A stretch of DNA of 64,000 nucleotides, taken from NCBI GenBank assembly GCA_016183805.1, contig JACPDX010000082.1, forward strand, positions 1 to 64,000, read 5' to 3'. The translations under genes were made by a program, and so were the position numbers. Source of the DNA: Bacteroidota bacterium (GTDB lineage: Bacteria; Bacteroidota; Bacteroidia; Flavobacteriales_E; Vicingaceae). Below, in pieces: positions 36,450-43,449 of this stretch (position 1 is the first letter of the stretch; each line of letters starts with the position of its first letter). The notes below the pieces were generated by a model, which saw only the letters and a list, made by a program, of their open reading frames with translations, had not been told where the DNA came from and searched no databases.

Positions 36450-36761
36450 ATGAATTTTTATGTTTATATATTACAAAGCACCATTGATGGCAGATTTTAT
36501 ATCGGTCAAACGGATAATGTTTCTAAGAGATTAAGCGAACATAATTCAGGAAAATCGAAATACACATCAAAATACCTACCTTGGAACATTGTTTGGTTTA
36601 TTTATGTCGATTCAAGAAGTGAAGCTTATATTTTAGAACAACGGATAAAAAAATTTAAATCTAGAAGTAGAACTATTCAATATATTTCTGAAAATCCTTG
36701 TGTCCCTGGCTCCGAAAATCTTCAAATTTCCAATTTGTTAGATTTTCGAGAGTCCTCATAA
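36450..36761 (+). CDS. GIY-YIG endonuclease-domain protein whose C-terminus reads into a tRNA fragment
   Basis: Starting at ATG 36450 (36444 also possible) gives 103 residues with the family pattern of small UvrC-type GIY-YIG proteins: FYVYILQS, FYIGQT, the catalytic Arg/His region VSKRLSEHNSG, and a C-terminal Glu helix (EQRIKKFKSRS). These domains nick or cut DNA through a single metal ion. From about residue 78 the reading ENPCVPGS is encoded by tRNA-like DNA (36688-36709), so the true functional end is probably before it. A decayed second copy lies at 36874-37012. Confidence 0.8.
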   Translation: MNFYVYILQSTIDGRFYIGQTDNVSKRLSEHNSGKSKYTSKYLPWNIVWFIYVDSRSEAYILEQRIKKFKSRSRTIQYISENPCVPGSENLQISNLLDFRESS

Positions 36762-36818
36762 ATACTAGAAATTGTAAATTTCTGTATTTATGGGATTCGA
36801 TTCCTGGAGGCACCACCA
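36688..36818 (+). pseudogene. Third tRNA-Phe-like 3' fragment, split by an 86-bp insertion
   Basis: The left part (36688-36709) spans the anticodon loop to the 5' strand of the T stem. The right part (36796-36818) continues exactly with the T loop (TTCGATT), CCTGG, AGGCACC, A and CCA. The insertion at 36710-36795 separates them between T-stem base 53 and the T loop. The left part is also coding for the tail of the GIY-YIG ORF. Confidence 0.65.
36710..36795. repeat. 86-bp insert made of two hairpins inside the tRNA fragment
   Basis: GAAAATC (36714-36720) faces GATTTTC (36741-36747) in the first hairpin. In the second, CATAAATAC and AGAAATT (36757-36773) face AATTTCT and GTATTTATG around a GTA loop. 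Such a compact double hairpin looks like a small mobile or recombination-derived element. Confidence 0.5.
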
Positions 36819-36819
36819 G

Positions 36820-36850
36820 AAAAACCTCTGTTTAACGACAGGGGTTTTTT
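36820..36850 (+). terminator. Rho-independent terminator after the split tRNA fragment
   Basis: AACCTCTG pairs with CAGGGGTT (one G-T pair) around an 8-base loop and is followed by a T run. The same terminator with its flanks occurs at 39895-39924 after R copy 2. Confidence 0.75.
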
Positions 36851-36873
36851 GGTTTTTAGACTTTTAAAATTTT

Positions 36874-37012
36874 TCGGTTACATAATACAAGGCACTATAG
36901 ATGGTAGATTTTATATAAGTCAAACCAATAATGTTTCTATAAAAATTAAATAAACATAATTCAGGAAAATCGAAATACACATTAAAATACCTGCCTTGTA
37001 ATTTTTTTTGGC
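36874..37012 (+). pseudogene. Decayed second copy of the GIY-YIG gene
   Basis: The DNA closely follows the start of the intact gene (TACAAGGCACTATAGATGG against TACAAAGCACCATTGATGG; CAGGAAAATCGAAATACAC is identical in both). It reads GTIDGRFYISQTNNV but stops after VSIKIK, lacks a start codon and has lost its 3' half. The order tRNA fragment, terminator, GIY-YIG is thus present twice in tandem. Confidence 0.75.
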
Positions 37013-37134
37013 AAAAGGACAACGTGGACTTTTAACCTTTACCACAATATACTGTGTTACGTTTTATGTCATCAAAATAAAACTAAAATCACTTTCTTTG
37101 CCTCCTTTTCATTCAATTTTTATAGTTGTAGTTG

Positions 37135-37167
37135 TTTACAGTTTGTAGTTATTTACAGTTTGTAGTT
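37135..37167. repeat. Tandem 17-bp repeat, two copies
   Basis: TTTACAGTTTGTAGTT occurs at 37135-37150 and 37152-37167, one base apart, next to the IS1 remnant. Confidence 0.7.
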
Positions 37168-37232
37168 TGCCAATTAATCCAATAAAAAAATAAAGTACGA
37201 TACAGTTTTCCAACATTTTTTCTGATTTACTT
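37164..37232 (-). pseudogene. Remnant of an IS1-family transposase 3' end
   Basis: Read on the minus strand, this gives SKSEKMLENCIVLYF, closely matching the C-terminus of the transposase at 37876-38568 (SKSEKMLENCVLLYF). No more of the gene is present. It shows that a second, related IS1 element once sat here. The other sequence between 37013 and 37303 has no gene that I can support; 37015-37045 resembles part of the long repeat R. Confidence 0.7.
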
Positions 37233-37302
37233 TTCCAGAAGATTTTTTCAAGATTCAGATACTATTTGTGTGAATGAATTAACTCAGTACTACTCTTATC
37301 AA

Positions 37303-37349
37303 TTGAGTCAATTAACTCAATTTGTCCTTAATTAAACTAACTACTTTTG
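37303..37349 (+). promoter_or_regulatory. Promoter of the LytTR gene with an operator-like palindrome
   Basis: TTTG (37321-37324), 17 bases, then TACTTTTG (37342-37349) match the Bacteroidota -33/-7 pattern. Directly upstream is the palindrome TTGAGTCAATTAACTCAA (37303-37320), which touches the -33 box. AATTAACTCA also occurs at 37277-37286. The layout suggests control at this promoter, perhaps by the LytTR protein itself. Confidence 0.55.
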
Positions 37350-37395
37350 ATTTGATAAAAAAGTAAGGTTTATAATGTGTTACGACAATCAATAA

Positions 37396-37860
37396 TTGAC
37401 AACATCTAAGACAATAATAGCTATTCAGTTAACTCAACTTGTAGAAAAGTTAATGAAGACTGAGGAAGAATTGGCTCAAGTGGAGGCTCAAAAAAAAGAG
37501 TTAGAGCAACTGCTTCAATCTGTTCACCTGACCAATAAAAAATCAAAAATAATTACCATAAAAAGTGCAACAAAAATTGAATTTATAAATATAGATCATA
37601 TTATTTGTTGCAAAGCAGACGAGGCTTATACACACATTTATTTAGAAAACCACAAGGTAATCACCGCTTCAAAAACATTAAGTGCTTTTGAATGTATTTT
37701 AGAAGAACATTCTTTTTTTAGAATCAGTAAAAGTCACCTCATTAATCCTACCCAAGTGGTTACCTTTTTTAAAGATCGTAATCAAATTTTATTAAACGGA
37801 AATCTTTTATTGGATGTAGCCCGAAGAAGACGGATAGATTTTTTGAAAACGTTGGATTGA
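37396..37860 (+). CDS. LytTR-domain DNA-binding protein with N-terminal coiled coil, no receiver domain
   Basis: The 154-residue protein starts with TTG, 47 bp after the -7 box. Residues 15-43 form a coiled coil (EKLMKTEEELAQVEAQKKEL). The LytTR domain (52-152) keeps ITIKSATKIEFINIDHIIC, FFRISKSHLINPTQVVTFF and VARRRRIDFLK. It is intact where its paralogue at 15332 has a nonsense codon. It faces the IS1 transposase gene tail to tail, with 15 bp between. Target genes are unknown; the giant RHS operon and the truncated fibre gene are the nearest candidates. Confidence 0.82.
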   Translation: MTTSKTIIAIQLTQLVEKLMKTEEELAQVEAQKKELEQLLQSVHLTNKKSKIITIKSATKIEFINIDHIICCKADEAYTHIYLENHKVITASKTLSAFECILEEHSFFRISKSHLINPTQVVTFFKDRNQILLNGNLLLDVARRRRIDFLKTLD

Positions 37861-37875
37861 GAAAATACCCTTATA

Positions 37876-38568
37876 CTACTCAAACTTCATTTGCCAATTG
37901 TGCCACGAAAAATAAAGTAGCACACAATTTTCCAGCATTTTTTCTGATTTACTATAGCATATCGTTTTTCTTGACAATCGTTTAATATGTGTCCTCAAAT
38001 TTAAATTACTTCTTTCAATTTTATTGTTCTTATATCTTCTTGTATCATGCTCTACTGGTATTATTAAGTTTGGATAAACACTTAGTTTATCTGTAATAAT
38101 TTTTTTTGGTGATAACAACTTTAATTTATTGATAACTTTAGCCAAATTTTCCTTGCTTCTTGCTCCCACAGCAACATCTACTATTTGATTCGTTTTTCTA
38201 TTCATAGCATAAGTTATCCACCTTACATCTCTTGTTCTACAACTTGAAACATAAGTCCACATTTCATCTACTTCATAGACTTGATTATACTCATACAATC
38301 TTGGTTTAGAAACTCTTGAAGCTAGAAATGTTATTCGTTTTAATATTGTTTGTTTGGAATAGCCTAAAAATCTTGATAATGAGGATATCCCTACAGATTC
38401 TGCATTTAAAAACATGATTATTTTATCATCTAATTTATTATACAGTTTATATGTGTAATACTTTAACTGATATTTACCGCAACTTTTACATTGAAAACGC
38501 TGCTTATTGTTTCTTACTCCTTTTTTTATACATTGCCCTGTAGAACAATAAATACACAGTTTCATCAT
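37876..38568 (-). CDS. IS1-family transposase
   Basis: The 230-residue protein has an N-terminal zinc-finger-like segment (CIYCSTGQCIKKG, FQCKSCGKYQ), an HTH (SLSRFLGYSKQTILKR) and a DDE-type core: VDEMWTYV, ITDKLSVYPNL and the late acidic site in KIERSNLNLRTHIKRLSRKT. IS1 transposases cut and join DNA ends. The protein is a single ORF, without the two-frame arrangement of classical IS1. Terminal inverted repeats could not be identified with confidence. Its insertion may have truncated the fibre gene next to it. Confidence 0.85.
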   Translation of the reverse strand: MMKLCIYCSTGQCIKKGVRNNKQRFQCKSCGKYQLKYYTYKLYNKLDDKIIMFLNAESVGISSLSRFLGYSKQTILKRITFLASRVSKPRLYEYNQVYEVDEMWTYVSSCRTRDVRWITYAMNRKTNQIVDVAVGARSKENLAKVINKLKLLSPKKIITDKLSVYPNLIIPVEHDTRRYKNNKIERSNLNLRTHIKRLSRKTICYSKSEKMLENCVLLYFSWHNWQMKFE

Positions 38569-38595
38569 TAAATGGTTTCAATTTATAAATAAAAA

Positions 38596-38618
38596 GTTCG
38601 TAGCAAAAAGCAACGAAC
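38596..38618. repeat. Hairpin upstream of the IS1 transposase gene
   Basis: GTTCGT (38596-38601) and ACGAAC (38613-38618) pair around AGCAAAAAGCA. A second small palindrome, GTTCCATTTGGAAC, follows at 38632-38645. They may belong to the IS end. The rest of 38569-38777 holds no supported gene. Confidence 0.4.
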
Positions 38619-38777
38619 AATAGTACCAAGTTCCATTTGGAACACAAGGTTAAAAAAAATTATTTTAAGACGATTTAAGGACTTTTCTCTTAATCAAAGG
38701 TATTTGACCCTCACTATGAAACGTATTTTTATAAAAATTAAATTATTGATTTTTAAATAGATAACTTATTTAAACCA

Positions 38778-39119
38778 CTAAAAGTGCCATTTGGAATGCG
38801 ACCAGGGTCTCCAAACCCCATCACCATATAAAATTTCATTTGCATTGCTCATAGGAAACTTACTAATTGTGCCCGAAGCATCGGTTTGGAGTAAACTAAA
38901 TCCCAATCCAGCTAAACTGGTCAACTGAAAACTTCCAGTGGAAGTAAACAATCCACGAATAGTATTGTTGGTCTTAAATATCAACGGTTGATTATTAGTA
39001 GAGCCGATAAAATCACCATTGGAATTAGCATTACCTGATGTACTCCATTTTTGTCCTGCTTGCGAAAAAGCTGTTGTAGTTATTGTAAATGCTACAACAA
39101 GAGCGAAAATTTGTTTCAT
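38778..39119 (-). CDS. Truncated secreted fibre/TMF-like protein
   Basis: The 113-residue protein has a signal peptide (1-19, ending TAFS). The following pattern WSTSGNANSNGDFIGSTNN, PLIFKTNNTIRGLFTSTG, YGDGVWRPW is, from memory, the start of long Bacteroidota tail-fibre-like proteins. The frame ends in SKWHF at 38778, far shorter than such proteins usually are, and the IS1 gene follows. It is probably the surviving N-terminus. Its upstream region is R copy 2, as R copy 1 precedes the gene at 35179. Confidence 0.6.
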   Translation of the reverse strand: MKQIFALVVAFTITTTAFSQAGQKWSTSGNANSNGDFIGSTNNQPLIFKTNNTIRGLFTSTGSFQLTSLAGLGFSLLQTDASGTISKFPMSNANEILYGDGVWRPWSHSKWHF

Positions 39120-39455
39120 AATATTGAGGTTTATCTTTTAATAAATTGACGTGATAAATGTATGTAGATTTTAAACTGGTTCTTTCGTATGTATCATTTT
39201 TTTGGTTAAACGGTCACTTTTTACCCACTTTTGTGCATTTTTGACTACTTTTTTATGAAAATGGAAAATTTTAGTCGTTCCATTTTATAAAAATCGACTT
39301 AAATAAAATATCATTTTTACCAATTGGTAAAACATGATATTTATCATGTAAATAAAAATCTCAAATAGCAAAAGTTTTTTTTATAAAAAAAAATGAGGTA
39401 GTTAGTGGTTTTATCGTTTTTTGAAATTTACATTTTGTTGATAACTTTTATGATA

Positions 39456-39506
39456 TTTACGTATAAATACCTATTAAAAAATAAAAACTAAGTATTTATA
39501 CGTAAA
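39456..39506. repeat. 15-bp perfect inverted repeat in R copy 2
   Basis: TTTACGTATAAATAC (39456-39470) and GTATTTATACGTAAA (39492-39506) are the same arms as in copy 1. The spacer differs from copy 1 but has the same length. Confidence 0.8.
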
Positions 39507-39837
39507 ACGAATGTAAGGTCTGTAAACACTAACCAAATAATGAATAAATTAGTATTGATTTAGCTTTCTAATATTATGCTTAAAAAGAATAAATTTTTAT
39601 TTTTTTCCTTAAAACCATTAATATAAAATATTTTTTATTCTTTCTTAATGGTTATAAATCTTAAAAATTAAAGCTGATTGATCTTTTCATTTTTTCATTT
39701 AAAATTTTAATCAAGAGGAGTGGATTCTAAAGCGTACTAAATCGCACAAAATCGTACAAAAGTGGACTTTTTGTCTTTTTAGTTAAAAGCGATACAACTC
39801 AACAACAGTAACAGTTACAGACAATATTTGGTGTTTC

Positions 39838-39892
39838 GTAGAGCATACTGAAAATCCTTGTGTCCCTGGTTCGATTCCTGGAGGCACCACCA
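39838..39892 (+). pseudogene. tRNA-Phe-like 3' fragment in R copy 2
   Basis: It runs from GTAGAGC through CTGAAAA (anticodon GAA) and the T arm to AGGCACC-A-CCA, so here the encoded CCA is kept. No 5' half with an acceptor strand GGTGCCT is present in the 100 bases upstream. One T-T mismatch is seen in the T stem, as in the other copies. Confidence 0.65.
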
Positions 39893-39894
39893 GA

Positions 39895-39924
39895 AAAACC
39901 TCTGTTTAACGACAGGGGTTTTTT
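39895..39924 (+). terminator. Rho-independent terminator after R copy 2
   Basis: AACCTCTG and CAGGGGTT form the stem, followed by TTTT. It is the same sequence as the terminator at 36820-36850, including at least 15 flanking bases. Confidence 0.75.
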
Positions 39925-39984
39925 GGTTTTTTATACAGGAATATTTTTATGTTTAGCCTATGTTAAGAAAATACATTAGGTATT

Positions 39985-41073
39985 TTAAAATTTAGCATTT
40001 AACTGCTTAATTACATTTTCTTTTGCCTCTAAATTTCTTTTAGAAGCTCTGTATTCTTTTAAAATTTCCGGAAAGGGTTTGGTAACGTTCACAATGTAAT
40101 AGTCGGTAACACCTTTTACGTTACCTGTTTCTGTTTCTAAAACAATTCCAGACATTGAACTACTACTACCAGCTGAAACTAAAGCTGCACCTAATAATCC
40201 AGTCGCTAAGTAAAAAGAAAATCCTATTCCTTGATCAACTGATGCTGGTAATCTTCCTTGAAAATAAATATATTTTCCATGAAATCTAGATTTTACAAAA
40301 TGATATTTGTTTGTGCGTATATATACATTTTCACCATCAGAAACAAACCGAATATGTTGTGGGTTATCTGTTTTGTTTACTTTAACATTATAAGCTGGAT
40401 TTTTATCCGATTGATTAACTTGTTTAATTTTCAACTCAGCATTATCTAAAGGAGTTCCTCTAACCATTTGTTCAAAACTAAGGTAAGCTCCTTTTGGCGG
40501 AATACTTTTATAGTCGTAAACCAATTTATGATGAATGTCTTCAATAATAAATTCTTTGGCATTTTCCCAATTCGTTTCATCCAGTTTTCTAAAACATTCC
40601 TCCAATCCCAGTAATATTCTACTTTCGTGAGATTTCGTAACATCCGCACCTTTTCCTATAATATGAGCATCGAAAACTCCTAAAGAGTATAATGTTGTGT
40701 CAACCTTTTTTGCAAATTCTATTTCAATTTTACAAAATCCAAGTTTACTTGAAGATTCTGTTTTTTCTGAAATCTCTATTTCTCTAAAAATTACAATTAA
40801 ACCTAATTTACTTTCTTCTTGAGGTAACATTTTGTCAAGAGTAGTTTTCAAATGGCCGGTAAAATCTCCTTCCAATTGGGCAATTGCATTGGCATTGCCT
40901 ATTGCAGAACCAATGTTTTCTTTATTGGTTCTGGCATCTAACACCTCTAAACACGAAAAACGAATATTTTTAAGTGCAGAATCGGGATTTAACCTGATGA
41001 CATGAACTACGTTTTGAGCATAAACAATAGATTCAATAATAATTAAAAAGACAACTATTACTAGTTTTTTCAT
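39985..41073 (-). CDS. Secreted protein of unknown function
   Basis: The 362-residue protein has a signal peptide (1-19, ending VYAQ). Residues 20-190 look like a mixed alpha/beta domain (FSCLEVLDARTNKENIGSAI, KLGLIVIFREIEIS). A second part is beta-rich (HIRFVSDGENVYIRTNKYHF), and a Gly/Ser hydrophobic stretch lies near 285-310 (FYLATGLLGAALVSAGSSSS). I do not recognise a family. It stands alone with 158 bp to the next gene. Confidence 0.6.
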   Translation of the reverse strand: MKKLVIVVFLIIIESIVYAQNVVHVIRLNPDSALKNIRFSCLEVLDARTNKENIGSAIGNANAIAQLEGDFTGHLKTTLDKMLPQEESKLGLIVIFREIEISEKTESSSKLGFCKIEIEFAKKVDTTLYSLGVFDAHIIGKGADVTKSHESRILLGLEECFRKLDETNWENAKEFIIEDIHHKLVYDYKSIPPKGAYLSFEQMVRGTPLDNAELKIKQVNQSDKNPAYNVKVNKTDNPQHIRFVSDGENVYIRTNKYHFVKSRFHGKYIYFQGRLPASVDQGIGFSFYLATGLLGAALVSAGSSSSMSGIVLETETGNVKGVTDYYIVNVTKPFPEILKEYRASKRNLEAKENVIKQLNAKF

Positions 41074-41231
41074 TTAAAACGTTTTATTTCGACAGCCTGT
41101 TTGAGCTTGATTAAACTACTATTAGATGGGGCAATTGCAATTAATATTATTAAAAGTCTATTTATTATCCTTTAAAGGTAAAAAAATATGAAACATTTGA
41201 TTTTGCATGAATAGAAATGGATTATTAACTA

Positions 41232-41912
41232 TTAATTTTTAAAATATTGTTTCAAATATGTCACTTGTTTTTCATCTCCAATTATTTCATGATACCAAAC
41301 TGGTTCTAAATAATCCTCCCAAGCATCATTTTTCTGTGCCTCAATAAGTTTTGTACGTGCTTCTTCAATTTTATTCAACCATACTTGACTTGGATTTGAC
41401 ACCACATCTACTGATAAAATTTTCTTAACAGGGATTAATATACTTTCACTATCTGCTCCTACATATAAGTGAAAAGGAATAGATAAATAAAGAATCATTT
41501 TATCATTCAGTTTATACGCTTCTATCAATTCAGTTTTCTTGGTTAATATACTATCCGAACTATTATATTCATAATTCCCCATAGGATATCCTCCTTGTGC
41601 ATCTTGGTTGTCTGCATAAAACAATTTTGATTTACCACTCCTATAATCTCCCCAACTATAGGGTGTAAATTTCACGAAAGGAAAGCTATATAATATTAGT
41701 TGGTAGACCATGTTTTCGTGAAGCAAGCAAAACCCAGAAGGTCTGTAAGAGTAGTCGTATCCACCTTTTCCAAAAGAGATAATTCCTTCTATTGTAGTAC
41801 TATCGTTAAGCGTCACTTTACAAATAGCTTGAATTGTTGGTACTCCCAAATCTGCCTTAGCAACATTTAATAAAGCAACGATTAATGTTAGTGTTAATAT
41901 TAAATTCTTCAT
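41232..41912 (-). CDS. Secreted protein of unknown function
   Basis: The 226-residue protein has a signal peptide (1-20, ending NVAKA). The mature part begins with a beta-rich region (AICKVTLNDSTTIEGIISFG) and is rich in Tyr and Trp (FTPYSWGDYRSGKSK). No known domain was recognised. It lies 68 bp downstream of the phoH gene on the same strand and may share its transcript. Confidence 0.6.
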   Translation of the reverse strand: MKNLILTLTLIVALLNVAKADLGVPTIQAICKVTLNDSTTIEGIISFGKGGYDYSYRPSGFCLLHENMVYQLILYSFPFVKFTPYSWGDYRSGKSKLFYADNQDAQGGYPMGNYEYNSSDSILTKKTELIEAYKLNDKMILYLSIPFHLYVGADSESILIPVKKILSVDVVSNPSQVWLNKIEEARTKLIEAQKNDAWEDYLEPVWYHEIIGDEKQVTYLKQYFKN

Positions 41913-41980
41913 CCACTAAAAGTAATAAATTTTCAATTATTGCAGCAGAATTTATACATTCGAAAAAATACTCTAAAATT

Positions 41981-43318
41981 CTACAACAAATCATTCGCCA
42001 AATTAGCCAATTCGCTACGTTCACCTTTTTCGAGGGTAATGTGTGCAAACAATTCGTGTCCCTTTAATCGGTCAATCAAATACGATAAACCGTTGCTTTG
42101 TTCATCTAAATAAGGTGAGTCAATTTGGTTTATATCGCCCGTAAAAATAATTTTGGTATTTTCTCCGGCCCTGGTAATGATGGTTTTTACTTCGTGGGGG
42201 GTTAAATTTTGTGCTTCATCTACAATAAAATACACATCACTTAAACTTCTACCACGAATGTAAGCTAATGGGGTAATTACAATTTTTTCTTCTTTTTGCA
42301 TCTCATCAATTTGGCGGCTTCGTTTTTCGTTTTCTCCAAATTGATTTTTTATAAATTTTAAATTATCCCAAAGGGGTTCCATGTATGGTCCAATTTTTTC
42401 GTTGGCATCACCGGGTAAATAACCAATATCCCTGTTGCTCAATGGCACTATTGGTCGAGCCAAAATAATTTGAGTATATTGATTGCGTTGTTCTAATGCA
42501 CTAGCCAACGCCAACAAGGTCTTACCTGTTCCTGCAACTCCTTGCAATGCCACCAATTTAATGTTGTTGTTTAATAAAGCATGGATAGCAAAAGCTTGTT
42601 CGGCATTTTTTGGTTTTATACCGTAAACGTATTCTTTTTCAACTCGCTCTAATGTATTGTCAATGGGATTAAAAAAAGACAGGGCAGAATTTTTTCCGTT
42701 ACGTAAAATGTAAAACGAGTTTTTCTTGAATTTTACTTTATTAATTTCCGGGTTTTCTATTTTGCCGCCATTAAATATTTTTTTGATGATTTCCGGGTCA
42801 ACATCTTCAATGCTTTCTTTACCGGTAACTACTAAATTTTTTAAATCGTGAATTTTACCTGTTAAATAATCTTCTGACGGCAAATCAAGTGCTCGGGCTT
42901 TTAGCCTTAAATTTATGTCTTTGGTAACCAAAACTACCGTTCTATCAGGATATTCTTCTTGAAGAGAAATAGCAGCATTTAAAATTTTATGGTCGGGTTT
43001 GGTATCATCAAAAATAAACTCTGCATCACGTTTTGTTTTTTCGTGGTGCATAATAATTTTAAACAAGCCTTTTCTGTGTTCATTCAGTTTTATCCATGTT
43101 TGGAGGGTGTTGTCCCCACTTACTTTATCTAAAAAACGAATAAACTCACGAGCCTCATAATTTTTGGTATCGTTACCCTTTTTAAAGGTATCTAATTCTT
43201 CTAAAACCGTTATTGGAATGGCAATATCATTATCATCAAAATGGTTAATTGCATTGTGGTCGTGCAATATTACTGACGTATCTAACACGTAGATTCTCGA
43301 TTGTTTTTTCTTTTTCAT
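41981..43318 (-). CDS. PhoH family ATPase with N-terminal PIN domain
   Basis: The 445-residue protein has a PIN nuclease domain (about 8-150: YVLDTSVILHD with D13, VLEELDTFKKG, VVLVTKDINLRLKA). It is followed by a PhoH P-loop domain with Walker A GVAGTGKT (260-267), ARPIVPLSNRDIGYLPGD, Walker B VYFIVDEAQNLTPHE and FTGDINQID. Such PIN-PhoH fusions (YlaK/PhoH2 type) are described as ATP-dependent RNA unwinding nucleases. Length and order are normal for the family. A nested inverted repeat lies just upstream. Confidence 0.92.
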   Translation of the reverse strand: MKKKKQSRIYVLDTSVILHDHNAINHFDDNDIAIPITVLEELDTFKKGNDTKNYEAREFIRFLDKVSGDNTLQTWIKLNEHRKGLFKIIMHHEKTKRDAEFIFDDTKPDHKILNAAISLQEEYPDRTVVLVTKDINLRLKARALDLPSEDYLTGKIHDLKNLVVTGKESIEDVDPEIIKKIFNGGKIENPEINKVKFKKNSFYILRNGKNSALSFFNPIDNTLERVEKEYVYGIKPKNAEQAFAIHALLNNNIKLVALQGVAGTGKTLLALASALEQRNQYTQIILARPIVPLSNRDIGYLPGDANEKIGPYMEPLWDNLKFIKNQFGENEKRSRQIDEMQKEEKIVITPLAYIRGRSLSDVYFIVDEAQNLTPHEVKTIITRAGENTKIIFTGDINQIDSPYLDEQSNGLSYLIDRLKGHELFAHITLEKGERSELANLANDLL

Positions 43319-43329
43319 GTGTTGCTTTT

Positions 43330-43414
43330 CGGTTAATTATTATACTTAAGATGGTAGGAAATTAAGTAATAATTAAGTGCTAAAATTTAAGCCGCTTCAT
43401 GAAATAATTAACCG
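43330..43414. promoter_or_regulatory. Nested inverted repeat upstream of phoH
   Basis: CGGTTAATTATT (43330-43341) and AATAATTAACCG (43403-43414) are exact reverse complements. Inside, ACTTAA (43344-43349) faces TTAAGT (43362-43367). The structure fills most of the 131-bp gap before phoH and may be an operator or an RNA structure of the leader. Confidence 0.4.
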
Positions 43415-43449
43415 AGTTACGAACAATTGTTGTGTCTATATTTTTTTTA

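Larger units (their letters stand above)
39205..39892. repeat. Long noncoding direct repeat R, copy 2
   Basis: It aligns with 35720-36401 along nearly its whole length. The left inverted-repeat arm CCACTTTTGTGC is at 39225-39236, and the right arm has one change (GTACAAAAGTGG, near 39750). The 3' end is again the tRNA-Phe-like fragment. In contrast to copy 1, the DNA after it is that of the locus at 36800-36860. No gene lies inside. Confidence 0.85.

Noticed and set aside
37085-37130. Second gene start like that at 703
   Set aside because: The promoter-like CTTTCTTTGC and leader are similar, but no open reading frame of useful length follows.
37876-38568. Exact IS1 boundaries
   Set aside because: No convincing pair of terminal inverted repeats or target duplication could be recognised by eye, so only the transposase gene is reported.
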